This document shows positions 1 through 5,560 of a stretch of 5,560 nt of DNA, in pieces. Numbering within the stretch: position 1 is the stretch's first letter; the number at the start of each line of letters is the position of its first letter. The position numbers and the translations under genes were made by a program. A model generated the notes under the pieces. It was given only the letters and a program-made list of their open reading frames with translations, made no database searches and was not told where the DNA came from. Location: assembly GCA_964635875.1 (NCBI GenBank), contig CAZWRK010000209.1, positions 1 through 5,560 on the forward strand, given 5' to 3'. This DNA comes from CAZWRK01 sp964635875 (GTDB lineage Bacteria > Pseudomonadota > Gammaproteobacteria > Burkholderiales > Aquaspirillaceae).

Positions 1-1134
1 CAACTTCTGGCCGATTTGGGTGCCGAGGTGATCAAAATTGAACGGCCTCAGGTCGGGGATGATACGCGGGGTTGGGGGCCGCCCTTTGTGTGTGATTCAG
101 AGGGGCAACCCAGCGATGCTGCCTATTATTTGTGCGCGAATCGCGGCAAAAAATCGGTCACGCTCGACATTACCCAGCCGCGTGGGCAGGAAATTATTCG
201 GCAGCTGGTGCAAAGCTGTGATGTGTTGGTGGAGAACTACAAGGTCGGCGGCCTGAAAAAATACGGCCTAGATTATGACAGTCTGCGTGAGATCAATCCG
301 CGCTTGGTGTATTGCTCGGTGACGGGATTTGGTCAGACCGGCCCGTATGCGAGCTTGCCCGGCTATGACTACATCGTGCAGGGCATGAGCGGCTTGATGA
401 GCGTGACCGGTCCGGCCGACGGCGAGCCGCATAAAGTCGGTGTCGCGGTGACGGATTTGTTTACCGGGATGTATGCGTCGAGTGCGATTTTGGCGGCGCT
501 GGCCGCGCGCGATCAAACCGGCGTGGGGCAGCATATTGATTTGGCGTTGTTTGATTGCGCAGTGGCGATGCTGGCGAACGTCAATATGAATTATTTGGTC
601 GGCGGAAAGACCCCGCCACGGCTCGGCAATGGTCATCCCAATATTGTGCCGTACCAAGTGTTTTCGGCGGCGGATGGTCATTTTATTTTGGCGTGTGGCA
701 ACGATGCGCAGTTTGTGCGGGTGTTGGATTTGCTGGGTTTATCGGCGCTGGCCACGGATGCCCGTTTTGCGCGTAATGCTGATCGAGTGGCGAACCGCGA
801 CGCGCTGATTCCAGTGCTCGCACAGGCTTTTTCGGGTCATTCGCGTGAGCATTGGTTGGCGGCGTTGGATGCGGCAGGGGTTCCGGCTGGGCCGATTAAT
901 ACCATTGATGAGGCGTTTGCCGACCCGCAAATTCAGGCGCGTCAGATGCAAATTTCACTCGATCGGGATGGGGTCGCAATTCCGCAGGTGGCGTGTCCAA
1001 TTCGCCTTTCGGGTACGCCAATTGTGTACGAAAGCGCACCACCCATGTTAGGTGGGCATACGCAAGAAGTCTTGAGAAATCTTGGACTTAGCGATGTTCA
1101 AATTGGTGCGCTGCACAATGATGGCATTGTTTAA
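1..1134 (+). CDS. CaiB/BaiF family (class III) CoA-transferase, 5'-truncated by window edge
   Basis: The frame is open from base 1 and ends at TAA 1132-1134, giving 377 visible residues. The first visible residues (QLLADLGAEVIKIERP) match the conserved early segment of class III CoA-transferases, so the true start lies upstream and roughly 20 residues are missing from a ~400-residue family. The TTG at 16 is not the start. Family landmarks in order are the GDDTRGWGPPF segment, DVLVENYKVGGLKKYGLDY, the NPRLVYCSVTGFGQTGPYA block, and IDLALFD, whose last Asp (codon 553-555) aligns with the catalytic aspartate that forms the acyl-aspartyl/CoA-thioester intermediate (Asp169 in formyl-CoA transferase). 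The C-terminal part has GVPAGPINTIDEAFADPQ and a final LGGHT segment. The protein is cytosolic and moves CoA between organic acids. From memory, its overall pattern is closest to succinate-hydroxymethylglutarate/glutarate CoA-transferase (SUGCT), but substrate cannot be assigned from sequence. Family call is very secure; substrate is inference. Confidence 0.95.
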   Translation, partial: QLLADLGAEVIKIERPQVGDDTRGWGPPFVCDSEGQPSDAAYYLCANRGKKSVTLDITQPRGQEIIRQLVQSCDVLVENYKVGGLKKYGLDYDSLREINPRLVYCSVTGFGQTGPYASLPGYDYIVQGMSGLMSVTGPADGEPHKVGVAVTDLFTGMYASSAILAALAARDQTGVGQHIDLALFDCAVAMLANVNMNYLVGGKTPPRLGNGHPNIVPYQVFSAADGHFILACGNDAQFVRVLDLLGLSALATDARFARNADRVANRDALIPVLAQAFSGHSREHWLAALDAAGVPAGPINTIDEAFADPQIQARQMQISLDRDGVAIPQVACPIRLSGTPIVYESAPPMLGGHTQEVLRNLGLSDVQIGALHNDGIV

Positions 1135-1142
1135 ACGCTCGT

Positions 1143-1171
1143 TTGACGAATTGCCGGTTAAGATGCATGAT
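1143..1171 (+). promoter_or_regulatory. possible sigma70-type promoter for the ETF-QO gene
   Basis: TTGACG at 1143-1148 (5/6 to the -35 consensus) is followed after 17 nt by CATGAT at 1166-1171 (4/6 to the -10 consensus). Transcription would start near 1178 and give a leader of about 84 nt. The -10 is weak. Because no convincing terminator follows the CoA-transferase gene, read-through from upstream is equally possible. The rest of the 1135-1261 gap shows no ORF or RNA gene. Confidence 0.3.
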
Positions 1172-1249
1172 TCCAACCATTAAAAACGCATCTGTATCGG
1201 CACGTTTGCGCTATGTGAGCGGGGCGTGACCGATCGAGAGAAATAGAGT

Positions 1250-1255
1250 AAGGAG
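1250..1255 (+). promoter_or_regulatory. ribosome binding site deciding the GTG start of ETF-QO
   Basis: AAGGAG sits 6 nt before the GTG at 1262. The in-frame ATG at 1277 would be 21 nt away, too far for this site and with no better Shine-Dalgarno sequence of its own. The site therefore favours the GTG start. Confidence 0.8.
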
Positions 1256-1261
1256 CCGAGC

Positions 1262-2896
1262 GTGGAACGTGAATATATGGAGTACGACGTTGTGATTGTT
1301 GGCGGTGGGCCTGCCGGTCTGACTGCTGCCATTCGCCTGAAGCAACAAGCTGCAGAGCAAGGTCGCGAAGTGAGTGTCTGTTTGCTAGAGAAAGGCTCCG
1401 AAATCGGCGCGCATATTCTCTCTGGCGCAGTCCTCGAGCCGACCACGCTCAATGAACTGATCCCCGACTGGAAAGAAAAAGGCGCACCACTGAATACGCC
1501 TGCACAGGATGACAACTTCCTGTTTCTGACCGAGAACGGTTCGTTCAAATTGCCGACTCCGCCACAAATGGAAAACCACGGCAATTACATTATTTCCTTG
1601 GGGAATTTCTGTCGCTGGTTGGGCCAACAGGCCGAAGAACTCGGCGTGGAAATTTACCCCGGCTTTGCCGCTGCCGAAGTCTTGTACGACGAGACCGGCG
1701 CGGTGAAAGGCGTTGCCACCGGCGACATGGGCCTCGACCGCGAAGGCCAGCCGACCGATGCGCATCAAGCAGGCATGGAGCTATGGGCCAAGCAAACGAT
1801 CTTTGCCGAAGGCTGCCGTGGTTCTCTGACCAAAACCCTATTTGAGCGCTTTAATTTGCGCGACGGTGCCGACCCACAAACTTACGGTATTGGCATTAAA
1901 GAGCTGTGGGAAATCAAGCCCGAGCTACATCAGCCGGGCAAAATTACCCATACCACCGGCTGGCCGATGGATAGCAACACCTATGGTGGCTCGTTCTTGT
2001 ATCACCTTGAAGATAACCAAGTTGTCGTCGGTTTTGTGATTGGTTTGGATTACCAAAACCCGCACTTGTCACCGTTTGATGAATTCCAACGTTTCAAAAC
2101 TCACCCGCATATTCGTCCGGTTTTTGAAGGTGCGCGGCGAATTTCTTATGGCGCACGGGCGCTGTCTGAAGGCGGTTTGCAATCTTTGCCAAAACTGACT
2201 TTCCCCGGTGGCTTGTTGGTAGGCGATACCGCAGGTTTCCTGAACGTGCCAAAAATTAAAGGCACCCACACCGCGATGAAGTCGGCGATGTTGGCTGCTG
2301 ATGCGGTGTTGGAATTGCTGGGCCGTGAATCACTGGAAAATCAGGCTGTGGCTTACAGCGACAAATTCAAGCAAAGCTGGTTGTTTGATGAGCTATGGAC
2401 GGTGCGCAATATTCGTCCGTCGTTCCGCTGGGGCTTGTGGCCCGCGATGGCGTACTCGGCGATTGACACTTTCTTGTTCAAAGGCCGCGCACCGTGGACC
2501 TTGCGTCACCTTCACGCGGACCATGAGTGCCTGAAAAAAGCCAAAGAAATGCCGAAAATTCACTATCCGAAACCGGATGGCAAAATCAGCTTTGACAAGC
2601 TGTCTTCGGTGTTTATCTCCAATACCAATCACCGCGATGACGAGCCGATTCATCTGAAACTCAAAGATGCATCGACCCCGATTACCGTGAATTTGGCGCT
2701 CTACGATGCACCGGAACAGCGCTATTGTCCGGCGGGCGTGTACGAGATTGTTGGGCAGGAAGAAGGCACACCACGTTTGCAAATCAACTCGCAAAACTGC
2801 GTGCATTGCAAAACCTGTGACATCAAAGACCCGACCCAAAACATCAATTGGACGACCCCCGAAGGCGCGGGCGGCCCGAATTACCCGAATATGTAA
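1262..2896 (+). CDS. Electron transfer flavoprotein:ubiquinone oxidoreductase (ETF-QO / ETF dehydrogenase)
   Basis: A complete 544-residue protein, the usual length for bacterial ETF-QO (human gene name ETFDH; bacterial symbols vary, so none is given). It takes electrons from reduced ETF, fed by acyl-CoA dehydrogenases, and passes them through FAD and a 4Fe-4S cluster to ubiquinone at the inner membrane. The FAD Rossmann motif is DVVIVGGGPAG at residues 9-19, followed by EKGSEIGAHILSGAVLEP (43-60). A second flavin-contact segment, GGLLVGDTAGFLNVPKIKG, is at 316-334. The C-terminal ferredoxin-like cluster domain has Cys489, Cys513, Cys516 and Cys519 in C-x23-C-x2-C-x2-C spacing, all four ligands present, and the protein ends in the typical GGPNYPNM tail. 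No N-terminal targeting peptide is seen; family members are monotopic membrane proteins. The GTG start is chosen for its AAGGAG. It follows the CoA-transferase gene by 127 nt on the same strand and is closed by a strong terminator. Its codon use is less GTG-biased than its neighbours. Confidence 0.98.
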   Translation: MEREYMEYDVVIVGGGPAGLTAAIRLKQQAAEQGREVSVCLLEKGSEIGAHILSGAVLEPTTLNELIPDWKEKGAPLNTPAQDDNFLFLTENGSFKLPTPPQMENHGNYIISLGNFCRWLGQQAEELGVEIYPGFAAAEVLYDETGAVKGVATGDMGLDREGQPTDAHQAGMELWAKQTIFAEGCRGSLTKTLFERFNLRDGADPQTYGIGIKELWEIKPELHQPGKITHTTGWPMDSNTYGGSFLYHLEDNQVVVGFVIGLDYQNPHLSPFDEFQRFKTHPHIRPVFEGARRISYGARALSEGGLQSLPKLTFPGGLLVGDTAGFLNVPKIKGTHTAMKSAMLAADAVLELLGRESLENQAVAYSDKFKQSWLFDELWTVRNIRPSFRWGLWPAMAYSAIDTFLFKGRAPWTLRHLHADHECLKKAKEMPKIHYPKPDGKISFDKLSSVFISNTNHRDDEPIHLKLKDASTPITVNLALYDAPEQRYCPAGVYEIVGQEEGTPRLQINSQNCVHCKTCDIKDPTQNINWTTPEGAGGPNYPNM

Positions 2897-2918
2897 GGTT
2901 GTTGTGCTCACCCTATTG

Positions 2919-2943
2919 GCCCGCCTTTTGGCGGGCTTTTTTT
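2919..2943 (+). terminator. rho-independent terminator of the ETF-QO gene
   Basis: A perfect 7-bp GC stem, GCCCGCC (2919-2925) and GGCGGGC (2930-2936), encloses a TTTT loop and is followed by seven Ts (2937-2943). It lies 22 nt after the ETF-QO stop. On the minus strand the same hairpin is not followed by a T tract, so it should work only in the plus direction. Confidence 0.93.
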
Positions 2944-2951
2944 GTGGGCGA

Positions 2952-3593
2952 TTAGTCTTCCATATAGCGGTTCATCAATTCATTAAACAGTTGCTCTTGC
3001 TTACGGAACAGCTCGCGGTTGGTCATCGCCACCGCCGCCATCGACGCGAGACATTCCACAACGCGCTGATCAATCGGGGTGAAGGGGATGGTTTGATGCG
3101 TGCGCGGGTCTTTGGCGTTAATCAGCTGCAAAATCGCGACGACTTTACGATCTTGCCCAAAAATAGGCACCGTCAACATCGACTCTGAGCGGTAGCCGGT
3201 CATTTCGTCGAATTTTCGGGTGCCAGAAAAATCATATTTTTCGGCACTGTAAACATCTTTTAGGCACACGCTTTTTTCGTCAAAAAACGTGTGCACCACC
3301 ACCAGCGAAGTATTTGGCTGACCATTTTCGAGATAGAGCGGAATGGGGCCAAGGGAGGCGGCTTTGCCGGTCGAGCCGCCCATTGCCATTTGCAGGCTGT
3401 CATTAAACGCCGCCCAAAAATGCGCCTGACGGTCTTTGATAATGTAAAACGTCCCGCCGTCGGCGAGGGTGAGGTCTTTAGCCGCTTTGAGAATCCGTTC
3501 AAGGAGCGCGTTCAGATTTTTTTCGGCGGAGAGGGCTAGCCCAATCTCGGTGAGCTGTTCGAGCTGACGCATCAGCGTAATGACGCTTGACAT
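2952..3593 (-). CDS. Stand-alone GAF-domain protein
   Basis: 213 residues, ATG at 3593-3591, TAA at 2954-2952. One GAF domain spans about residues 24-192 and fills nearly the whole protein. Diagnostic stretches are ADGGTFYIIKDR (44-55), the NDSL segment (64-67), YDFSGTRKFDEMTGYRSESMLTVPIF, roughly residues 120-145, and VVAILQLINAKD (151-162). The KFDE-MTGYRSESML region resembles the GAF type found in cyclic-nucleotide phosphodiesterases, some adenylate cyclases and GAF-HD-GYP proteins, so a small ligand such as a cyclic nucleotide is possible but not shown. Helices flank the domain (residues 3-40 and about 173-210) and suit dimerisation. No kinase, GGDEF, EAL, HD-GYP or DNA-binding module is present, and there is no signal peptide or membrane span, so it is probably a cytosolic sensor acting in trans. 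No clear Shine-Dalgarno sequence precedes the start. It lies 59 nt downstream of rsmJ and may be co-transcribed. Its physiological role is unknown. Confidence 0.9.
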   Translation of the reverse strand: MSSVITLMRQLEQLTEIGLALSAEKNLNALLERILKAAKDLTLADGGTFYIIKDRQAHFWAAFNDSLQMAMGGSTGKAASLGPIPLYLENGQPNTSLVVVHTFFDEKSVCLKDVYSAEKYDFSGTRKFDEMTGYRSESMLTVPIFGQDRKVVAILQLINAKDPRTHQTIPFTPIDQRVVECLASMAAVAMTNRELFRKQEQLFNELMNRYMED

Positions 3594-3652
3594 AGATAGA
3601 CTCGCTTATGTGGCAAAGAGAAGAATTCTGTTCAGGGAATAAGGCGTCTTTT

Positions 3653-4435
3653 TTAGTCCGTTGTGGCCGCCATCATTTTAGGCGCGTACAAATCAAAGCG
3701 CGTGCTTTTTCCAATATGTTGGGCACTGGGTTTGGGGCCGTCAATGGGCGGGCCGAGGCGCGGTCGCTTCACGACAATGCGCTTTTTAGCGATCCCCAAA
3801 GCGGCATTCAACAACCGTTCGCTGTCGAGATCATCGCCAATCAGGGTTTGAAAAGCCTGCATATCCTTTTTTGCGAGCGCGGCCTTGCCGGTATCGGGAA
3901 ACATCGGATCAAGATAGACCACATCAGGGCGTGCTGCCTGCGGGCAGTCCGTCAACCACTGCGCCGCATCGGCGTGGACCAGTGTCATTCTGGCGGCAAT
4001 GTCGGCGGTATCGGGATGCACTGCTGCACGCTGTAAGCCATCGGCCAGCAGTGCCGCTGCAATCGGTGCGCGCTCAATCAGTGTGACAGTCGCACCTAAC
4101 GATGCCATCACAAACGCATCGCGCCCGAGTCCGGCCGTCGCATCGACAATACTTGGGCGGTACCCGCCTTTGATCCCAACGGCCTTGGCGACCGGCTGCC
4201 CCGCTCCACCCCCAAATTGCCGCCGATGCGCGGCGCTGCCTTCGACAAACTCGACATAAATCGCCCCGTGCTTACTGGGATAGCGCAATTCAAGGCGTTG
4301 TTCATCGAGTGCCAACCAATAGCCATCTTCGGGAATGTCATCGCAGCAGACAAAGCCAAAGCGATCGGCGATGCTCAGGGCTTCGGCTTGGCGGGTCGGG
4401 TCGAGGCAAATCAGGGGTAAACGTGGAGCGGTCAT
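3653..4435 (-). CDS. rsmJ: Ribosomal RNA small subunit methyltransferase J (16S rRNA m2G1516)
   Basis: 260 residues from ATG 4435-4433 to TAA 3655-3653, close to the ~250 of E. coli RsmJ (formerly YhiQ). The enzyme uses S-adenosylmethionine to N2-methylate G1516 of 16S rRNA. Family-specific stretches, in order, are AHRRQFGGGAGQPVAKAVGIKG (from residue 69), the SAM-binding motif I VDATAGLGRDAF (97-108), the acidic end of strand 2 at Glu121 (LIER), the motif IV-like catalytic loop VVYLDPMFP (172-180), VVKRP (221-225) and the late RFDLYAP. All expected motifs are intact. An in-frame TTG at 4477 would add 14 residues (to 274), but neither start has a good Shine-Dalgarno sequence. The ATG is preferred because the extension matches nothing in the family and the N-terminus then begins just before the usual LICLD strand. 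It is transcribed away from comEC and towards the GAF gene. Confidence 0.96.
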   Translation of the reverse strand: MTAPRLPLICLDPTRQAEALSIADRFGFVCCDDIPEDGYWLALDEQRLELRYPSKHGAIYVEFVEGSAAHRRQFGGGAGQPVAKAVGIKGGYRPSIVDATAGLGRDAFVMASLGATVTLIERAPIAAALLADGLQRAAVHPDTADIAARMTLVHADAAQWLTDCPQAARPDVVYLDPMFPDTGKAALAKKDMQAFQTLIGDDLDSERLLNAALGIAKKRIVVKRPRLGPPIDGPKPSAQHIGKSTRFDLYAPKMMAATTD

Positions 4436-4518
4436 GACAGCAAGATCACAAAAAAGATAAGGCTCGACGATACGCAAGGCCGACTGTTGCGGGCAAGTTG
4501 CATCGCGCTTTATTTTTT

Positions 4519-4544
4519 CAAAATTAAATTGTCATTTAATTTTG
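4519..4544. repeat. 26-bp AT-rich perfect inverted repeat, possible operator, between rsmJ and comEC
   Basis: The 11-nt arm CAAAATTAAAT (4519-4529) and its exact reverse complement ATTTAATTTTG (4534-4544) flank the 4-nt centre TGTC. The arms are AT-rich with no T tract placed like a terminator, and the repeat lies between two divergent genes and overlaps promoter-like hexamers on both strands. It therefore looks more like a binding site for a dimeric or HTH regulator (or a nucleoid protein) than a terminator. The regulator is unknown. Confidence 0.6.
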
Positions 4545-4552
4545 CTTGGCAA
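4523..4552 (-). promoter_or_regulatory. rsmJ: putative sigma70 promoter for rsmJ (and possibly the GAF gene)
   Basis: Read on the minus strand, TTGCCA (4552-4547, 5/6) and TTTAAT (4528-4523, 5/6) are separated by 18 nt. The expected start is near 4516, giving a leader of about 81 nt to the ATG at 4435. The -10 lies inside the left half of the inverted repeat. Confidence 0.4.
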
Positions 4553-4558
4553 TATAGT
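4529..4558 (+). promoter_or_regulatory. comEC: putative sigma70 promoter for comEC
   Basis: TTGTCA (4529-4534, 5/6 to TTGACA) and TATAGT (4553-4558, 5/6 to TATAAT) are separated by 18 nt. The -35 covers the centre of the inverted repeat, so an occupied palindrome would block it. With the usual spacing, transcription would begin at about 4565, the first base of the comEC ATG, which predicts a leaderless message. Confidence 0.45.
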
Positions 4559-4564
4559 TTGCGC

Positions 4565-5560
4565 ATGAATCTTATCTTGGTGTGGATTGCTGCGCTGGCC
4601 GTGCCCCAGTTTTTGCCGATGCCTTTATCGTGGCATGGGCTTTTGGCGTTGGCGGTGGGGACGGCGGTGGTGCAAGCGTATCGGCATGATCGGGTGTCGG
4701 CGTATGTGCTGTGTGCGTGTTTGGCGTTGGCGTATAGCGCGTGGCGAATCGACGACCGTTTAGCGCAGCAATTGCCTGCCGAGGCCGAAGGCGTGGTGTG
4801 GACGGTTGAGGGGCGGGTGGTGGATTTACCGGTTCTGACGCGATCAGGGCAACGTTTTCTATTCGAGGTCGATCAAGTGGACGGTGGCGCATCGCTTCCG
4901 CGACGGCTCGGGTTATCGAGCTACGGGAAAACTCGTTTTCCGGCGGGCAGTCGCTGGCGTTTGGCGGTGCGCCTCAAGCGGCCTCAGGCGACGTATAACC
5001 CCCATACGTTTGATGCAGAAGGCTGGGCGTTTGCCCAAGGGGTTTTAGCGAAAGGCTCGGTGAAAACCGCGACTTTTCTTGGCGAGGCAAGCGGATGGCG
5101 TGCGCAATTAGATCGGGCGCGGGCGCAGATCTCCCAGCGAATTCAAACCGCTGTCGCGGGGCAGCCTTATGCTGGATTGATGACGGCCTTGGTGGTGGGC
5201 GAGCAGAGCGCAATCCCCGCGGCGCAGTGGCAGTTATTTAATCAGACCGGTCTGACCCACTTGGTGAGCATTTCGGGCTTGCATTTGACTTTAGTGGCGG
5301 CGCTGGTCGCGAGCGTGGTGCGGTTTGCGGTGCGGCGGTTGGGTGTGGTGCGGATACCGCATCGGGTGGTCGCGGGCTGGGCGGGCGGTTTCGCGGCGGT
5401 GGTGTATGCCGCACTGGCGGGGTTTTCGGTTCCGACGCAACGATCGCTGTGGATGATTTTGGGTTACGTCGGGATGATCTCCGCACGGCGCACGATGGTT
5501 GCTTCACAGGCATGGGTGGGTGCGTTGTGGTGTGTGCTGATGCTTGATCCGTGGGCAGTG
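4565..5560 (+). CDS. comEC: ComEC/Rec2 family DNA-uptake channel protein, 3'-truncated by window edge
   Basis: The frame is open from ATG 4565 to the last base, giving 332 codons; a full ComEC in Gram-negatives is about 700-800 residues. ComEC forms the inner-membrane channel that carries single-stranded DNA into the cytoplasm during natural transformation. Visible parts are hydrophobic N-terminal helices (residues about 3-18, 23-39 and 44-60), a periplasmic OB-fold/DUF4131 region (about 78-170) containing the family stretch YNPHTFDAEGWAFAQGVLAKG (144-164), and then the start of the Competence domain. The latter has GLMTALVVGEQ (204-214), the signature NQTGLTHLVSISGLHLTLVA (226-245) and YAALAGFSVPTQRSLWM (281-297). 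The C-terminal metallo-beta-lactamase-like domain lies beyond the window. No Shine-Dalgarno sequence precedes the ATG, and the nearest later ATG (4619) has none either. Codons are strongly GTG/GCG/TTG biased. Family identity is secure; the exact start is less so. Confidence 0.95.
   Translation, partial: MNLILVWIAALAVPQFLPMPLSWHGLLALAVGTAVVQAYRHDRVSAYVLCACLALAYSAWRIDDRLAQQLPAEAEGVVWTVEGRVVDLPVLTRSGQRFLFEVDQVDGGASLPRRLGLSSYGKTRFPAGSRWRLAVRLKRPQATYNPHTFDAEGWAFAQGVLAKGSVKTATFLGEASGWRAQLDRARAQISQRIQTAVAGQPYAGLMTALVVGEQSAIPAAQWQLFNQTGLTHLVSISGLHLTLVAALVASVVRFAVRRLGVVRIPHRVVAGWAGGFAAVVYAALAGFSVPTQRSLWMILGYVGMISARRTMVASQAWVGALWCVLMLDPWAV

Noticed and set aside
268..681. 137-codon open frame on the minus strand
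   Set aside because: It is antisense to the conserved core of the CoA-transferase and has an Arg/His/Gln-rich translation without family resemblance.
1133..1144. Small inverted repeat AAACG-CT-CGTTT just after the CoA-transferase stop
   Set aside because: The arms are only 5 nt and AT-rich, the loop is 2 nt, and no T tract follows, so it is not a credible terminator.
2161..2170. GCTGTCTGAA, one mismatch from the Neisseria DNA uptake sequence GCCGTCTGAA
   Set aside because: A single one-mismatch 10-mer is expected by chance about once per 15-20 kb on both strands. It lies inside the ETF-QO coding region and no second copy was noticed in the window, despite the nearby comEC.
2393..2911. 172-codon open frame on the minus strand
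   Set aside because: It lies almost wholly antisense to the ETF-QO gene with its conserved domains, shows no recognisable protein features, and reads as low-complexity Arg/His-rich shadow translation.
2706..3188. 160-codon open frame on the plus strand spanning the terminator
   Set aside because: It overlaps the ETF-QO cluster domain, crosses the rho-independent terminator and runs antisense to the GAF gene; the translation is basic shadow sequence.
3594..3652. Possible separate promoter for the GAF gene (TGAACA-18-CATAAG on the minus strand)
   Set aside because: Both hexamers match only 4 of 6 consensus positions, so there is not enough to list it as a feature.
4572..5513. Three open frames on the minus strand (4572-4892, 4974-5213, 5238-5513)
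   Set aside because: They are antisense to comEC and Pro/Arg/Ser/Thr-rich, as expected from the GTG/GCG-biased codons of comEC; the plus-strand ComEC signatures explain the region.

Overview
The window looks like ordinary chromosome of a Gram-negative proteobacterium, most likely a betaproteobacterium, possibly of the Neisseriales. That placement is inferred from the gene content (ETF:ubiquinone oxidoreductase, RsmJ, ComEC), the proteobacterial style of the proteins and moderate GC; no sequence search was possible. There are no signs of phage, IS elements, CRISPR, tRNA or rRNA. I see no new multi-gene system here, and the most interesting non-coding signal is a palindrome between two divergent genes.

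Region by region: (1) Positions 1-1134, plus strand, hold most of a class III (CaiB/BaiF) CoA-transferase whose first ~20 residues lie before the window. (2) A 127-nt gap carries a possible promoter and a strong ribosome binding site for (3) the complete ETF:ubiquinone oxidoreductase gene at 1262-2896, which ends in a textbook rho-independent terminator at 2919-2943. (4) Convergent to it on the minus strand lie a stand-alone GAF-domain protein (3593-2952) and, upstream of that, rsmJ (4435-3653), the 16S rRNA m2G1516 methyltransferase. The two are 59 nt apart with no terminator between them and may be co-transcribed. (5) A 129-nt divergent intergenic region (4436-4564) holds an AT-rich perfect inverted repeat overlapped by promoter-like hexamers facing both ways. 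(6) From 4565 to the window end runs the N-terminal 332 codons of comEC, the inner-membrane DNA-uptake channel. It has no stop codon inside the window.

How the genes work together: the CoA-transferase and ETF-QO can be tied to acyl-CoA catabolism. A CoA-transferase activates an organic acid, acyl-CoA dehydrogenases pass electrons to ETF, and ETF-QO delivers them to ubiquinone. The CoA-transferase resembles the glutarate-type (SUGCT) branch, so glutarate/glutaryl-CoA breakdown is a reasonable but unproven reading. rsmJ (ribosome modification), the GAF protein (small-molecule sensing, ligand unknown) and comEC (transformation) have no evident shared pathway, though rsmJ and comEC may share control through the palindromic intergenic region.
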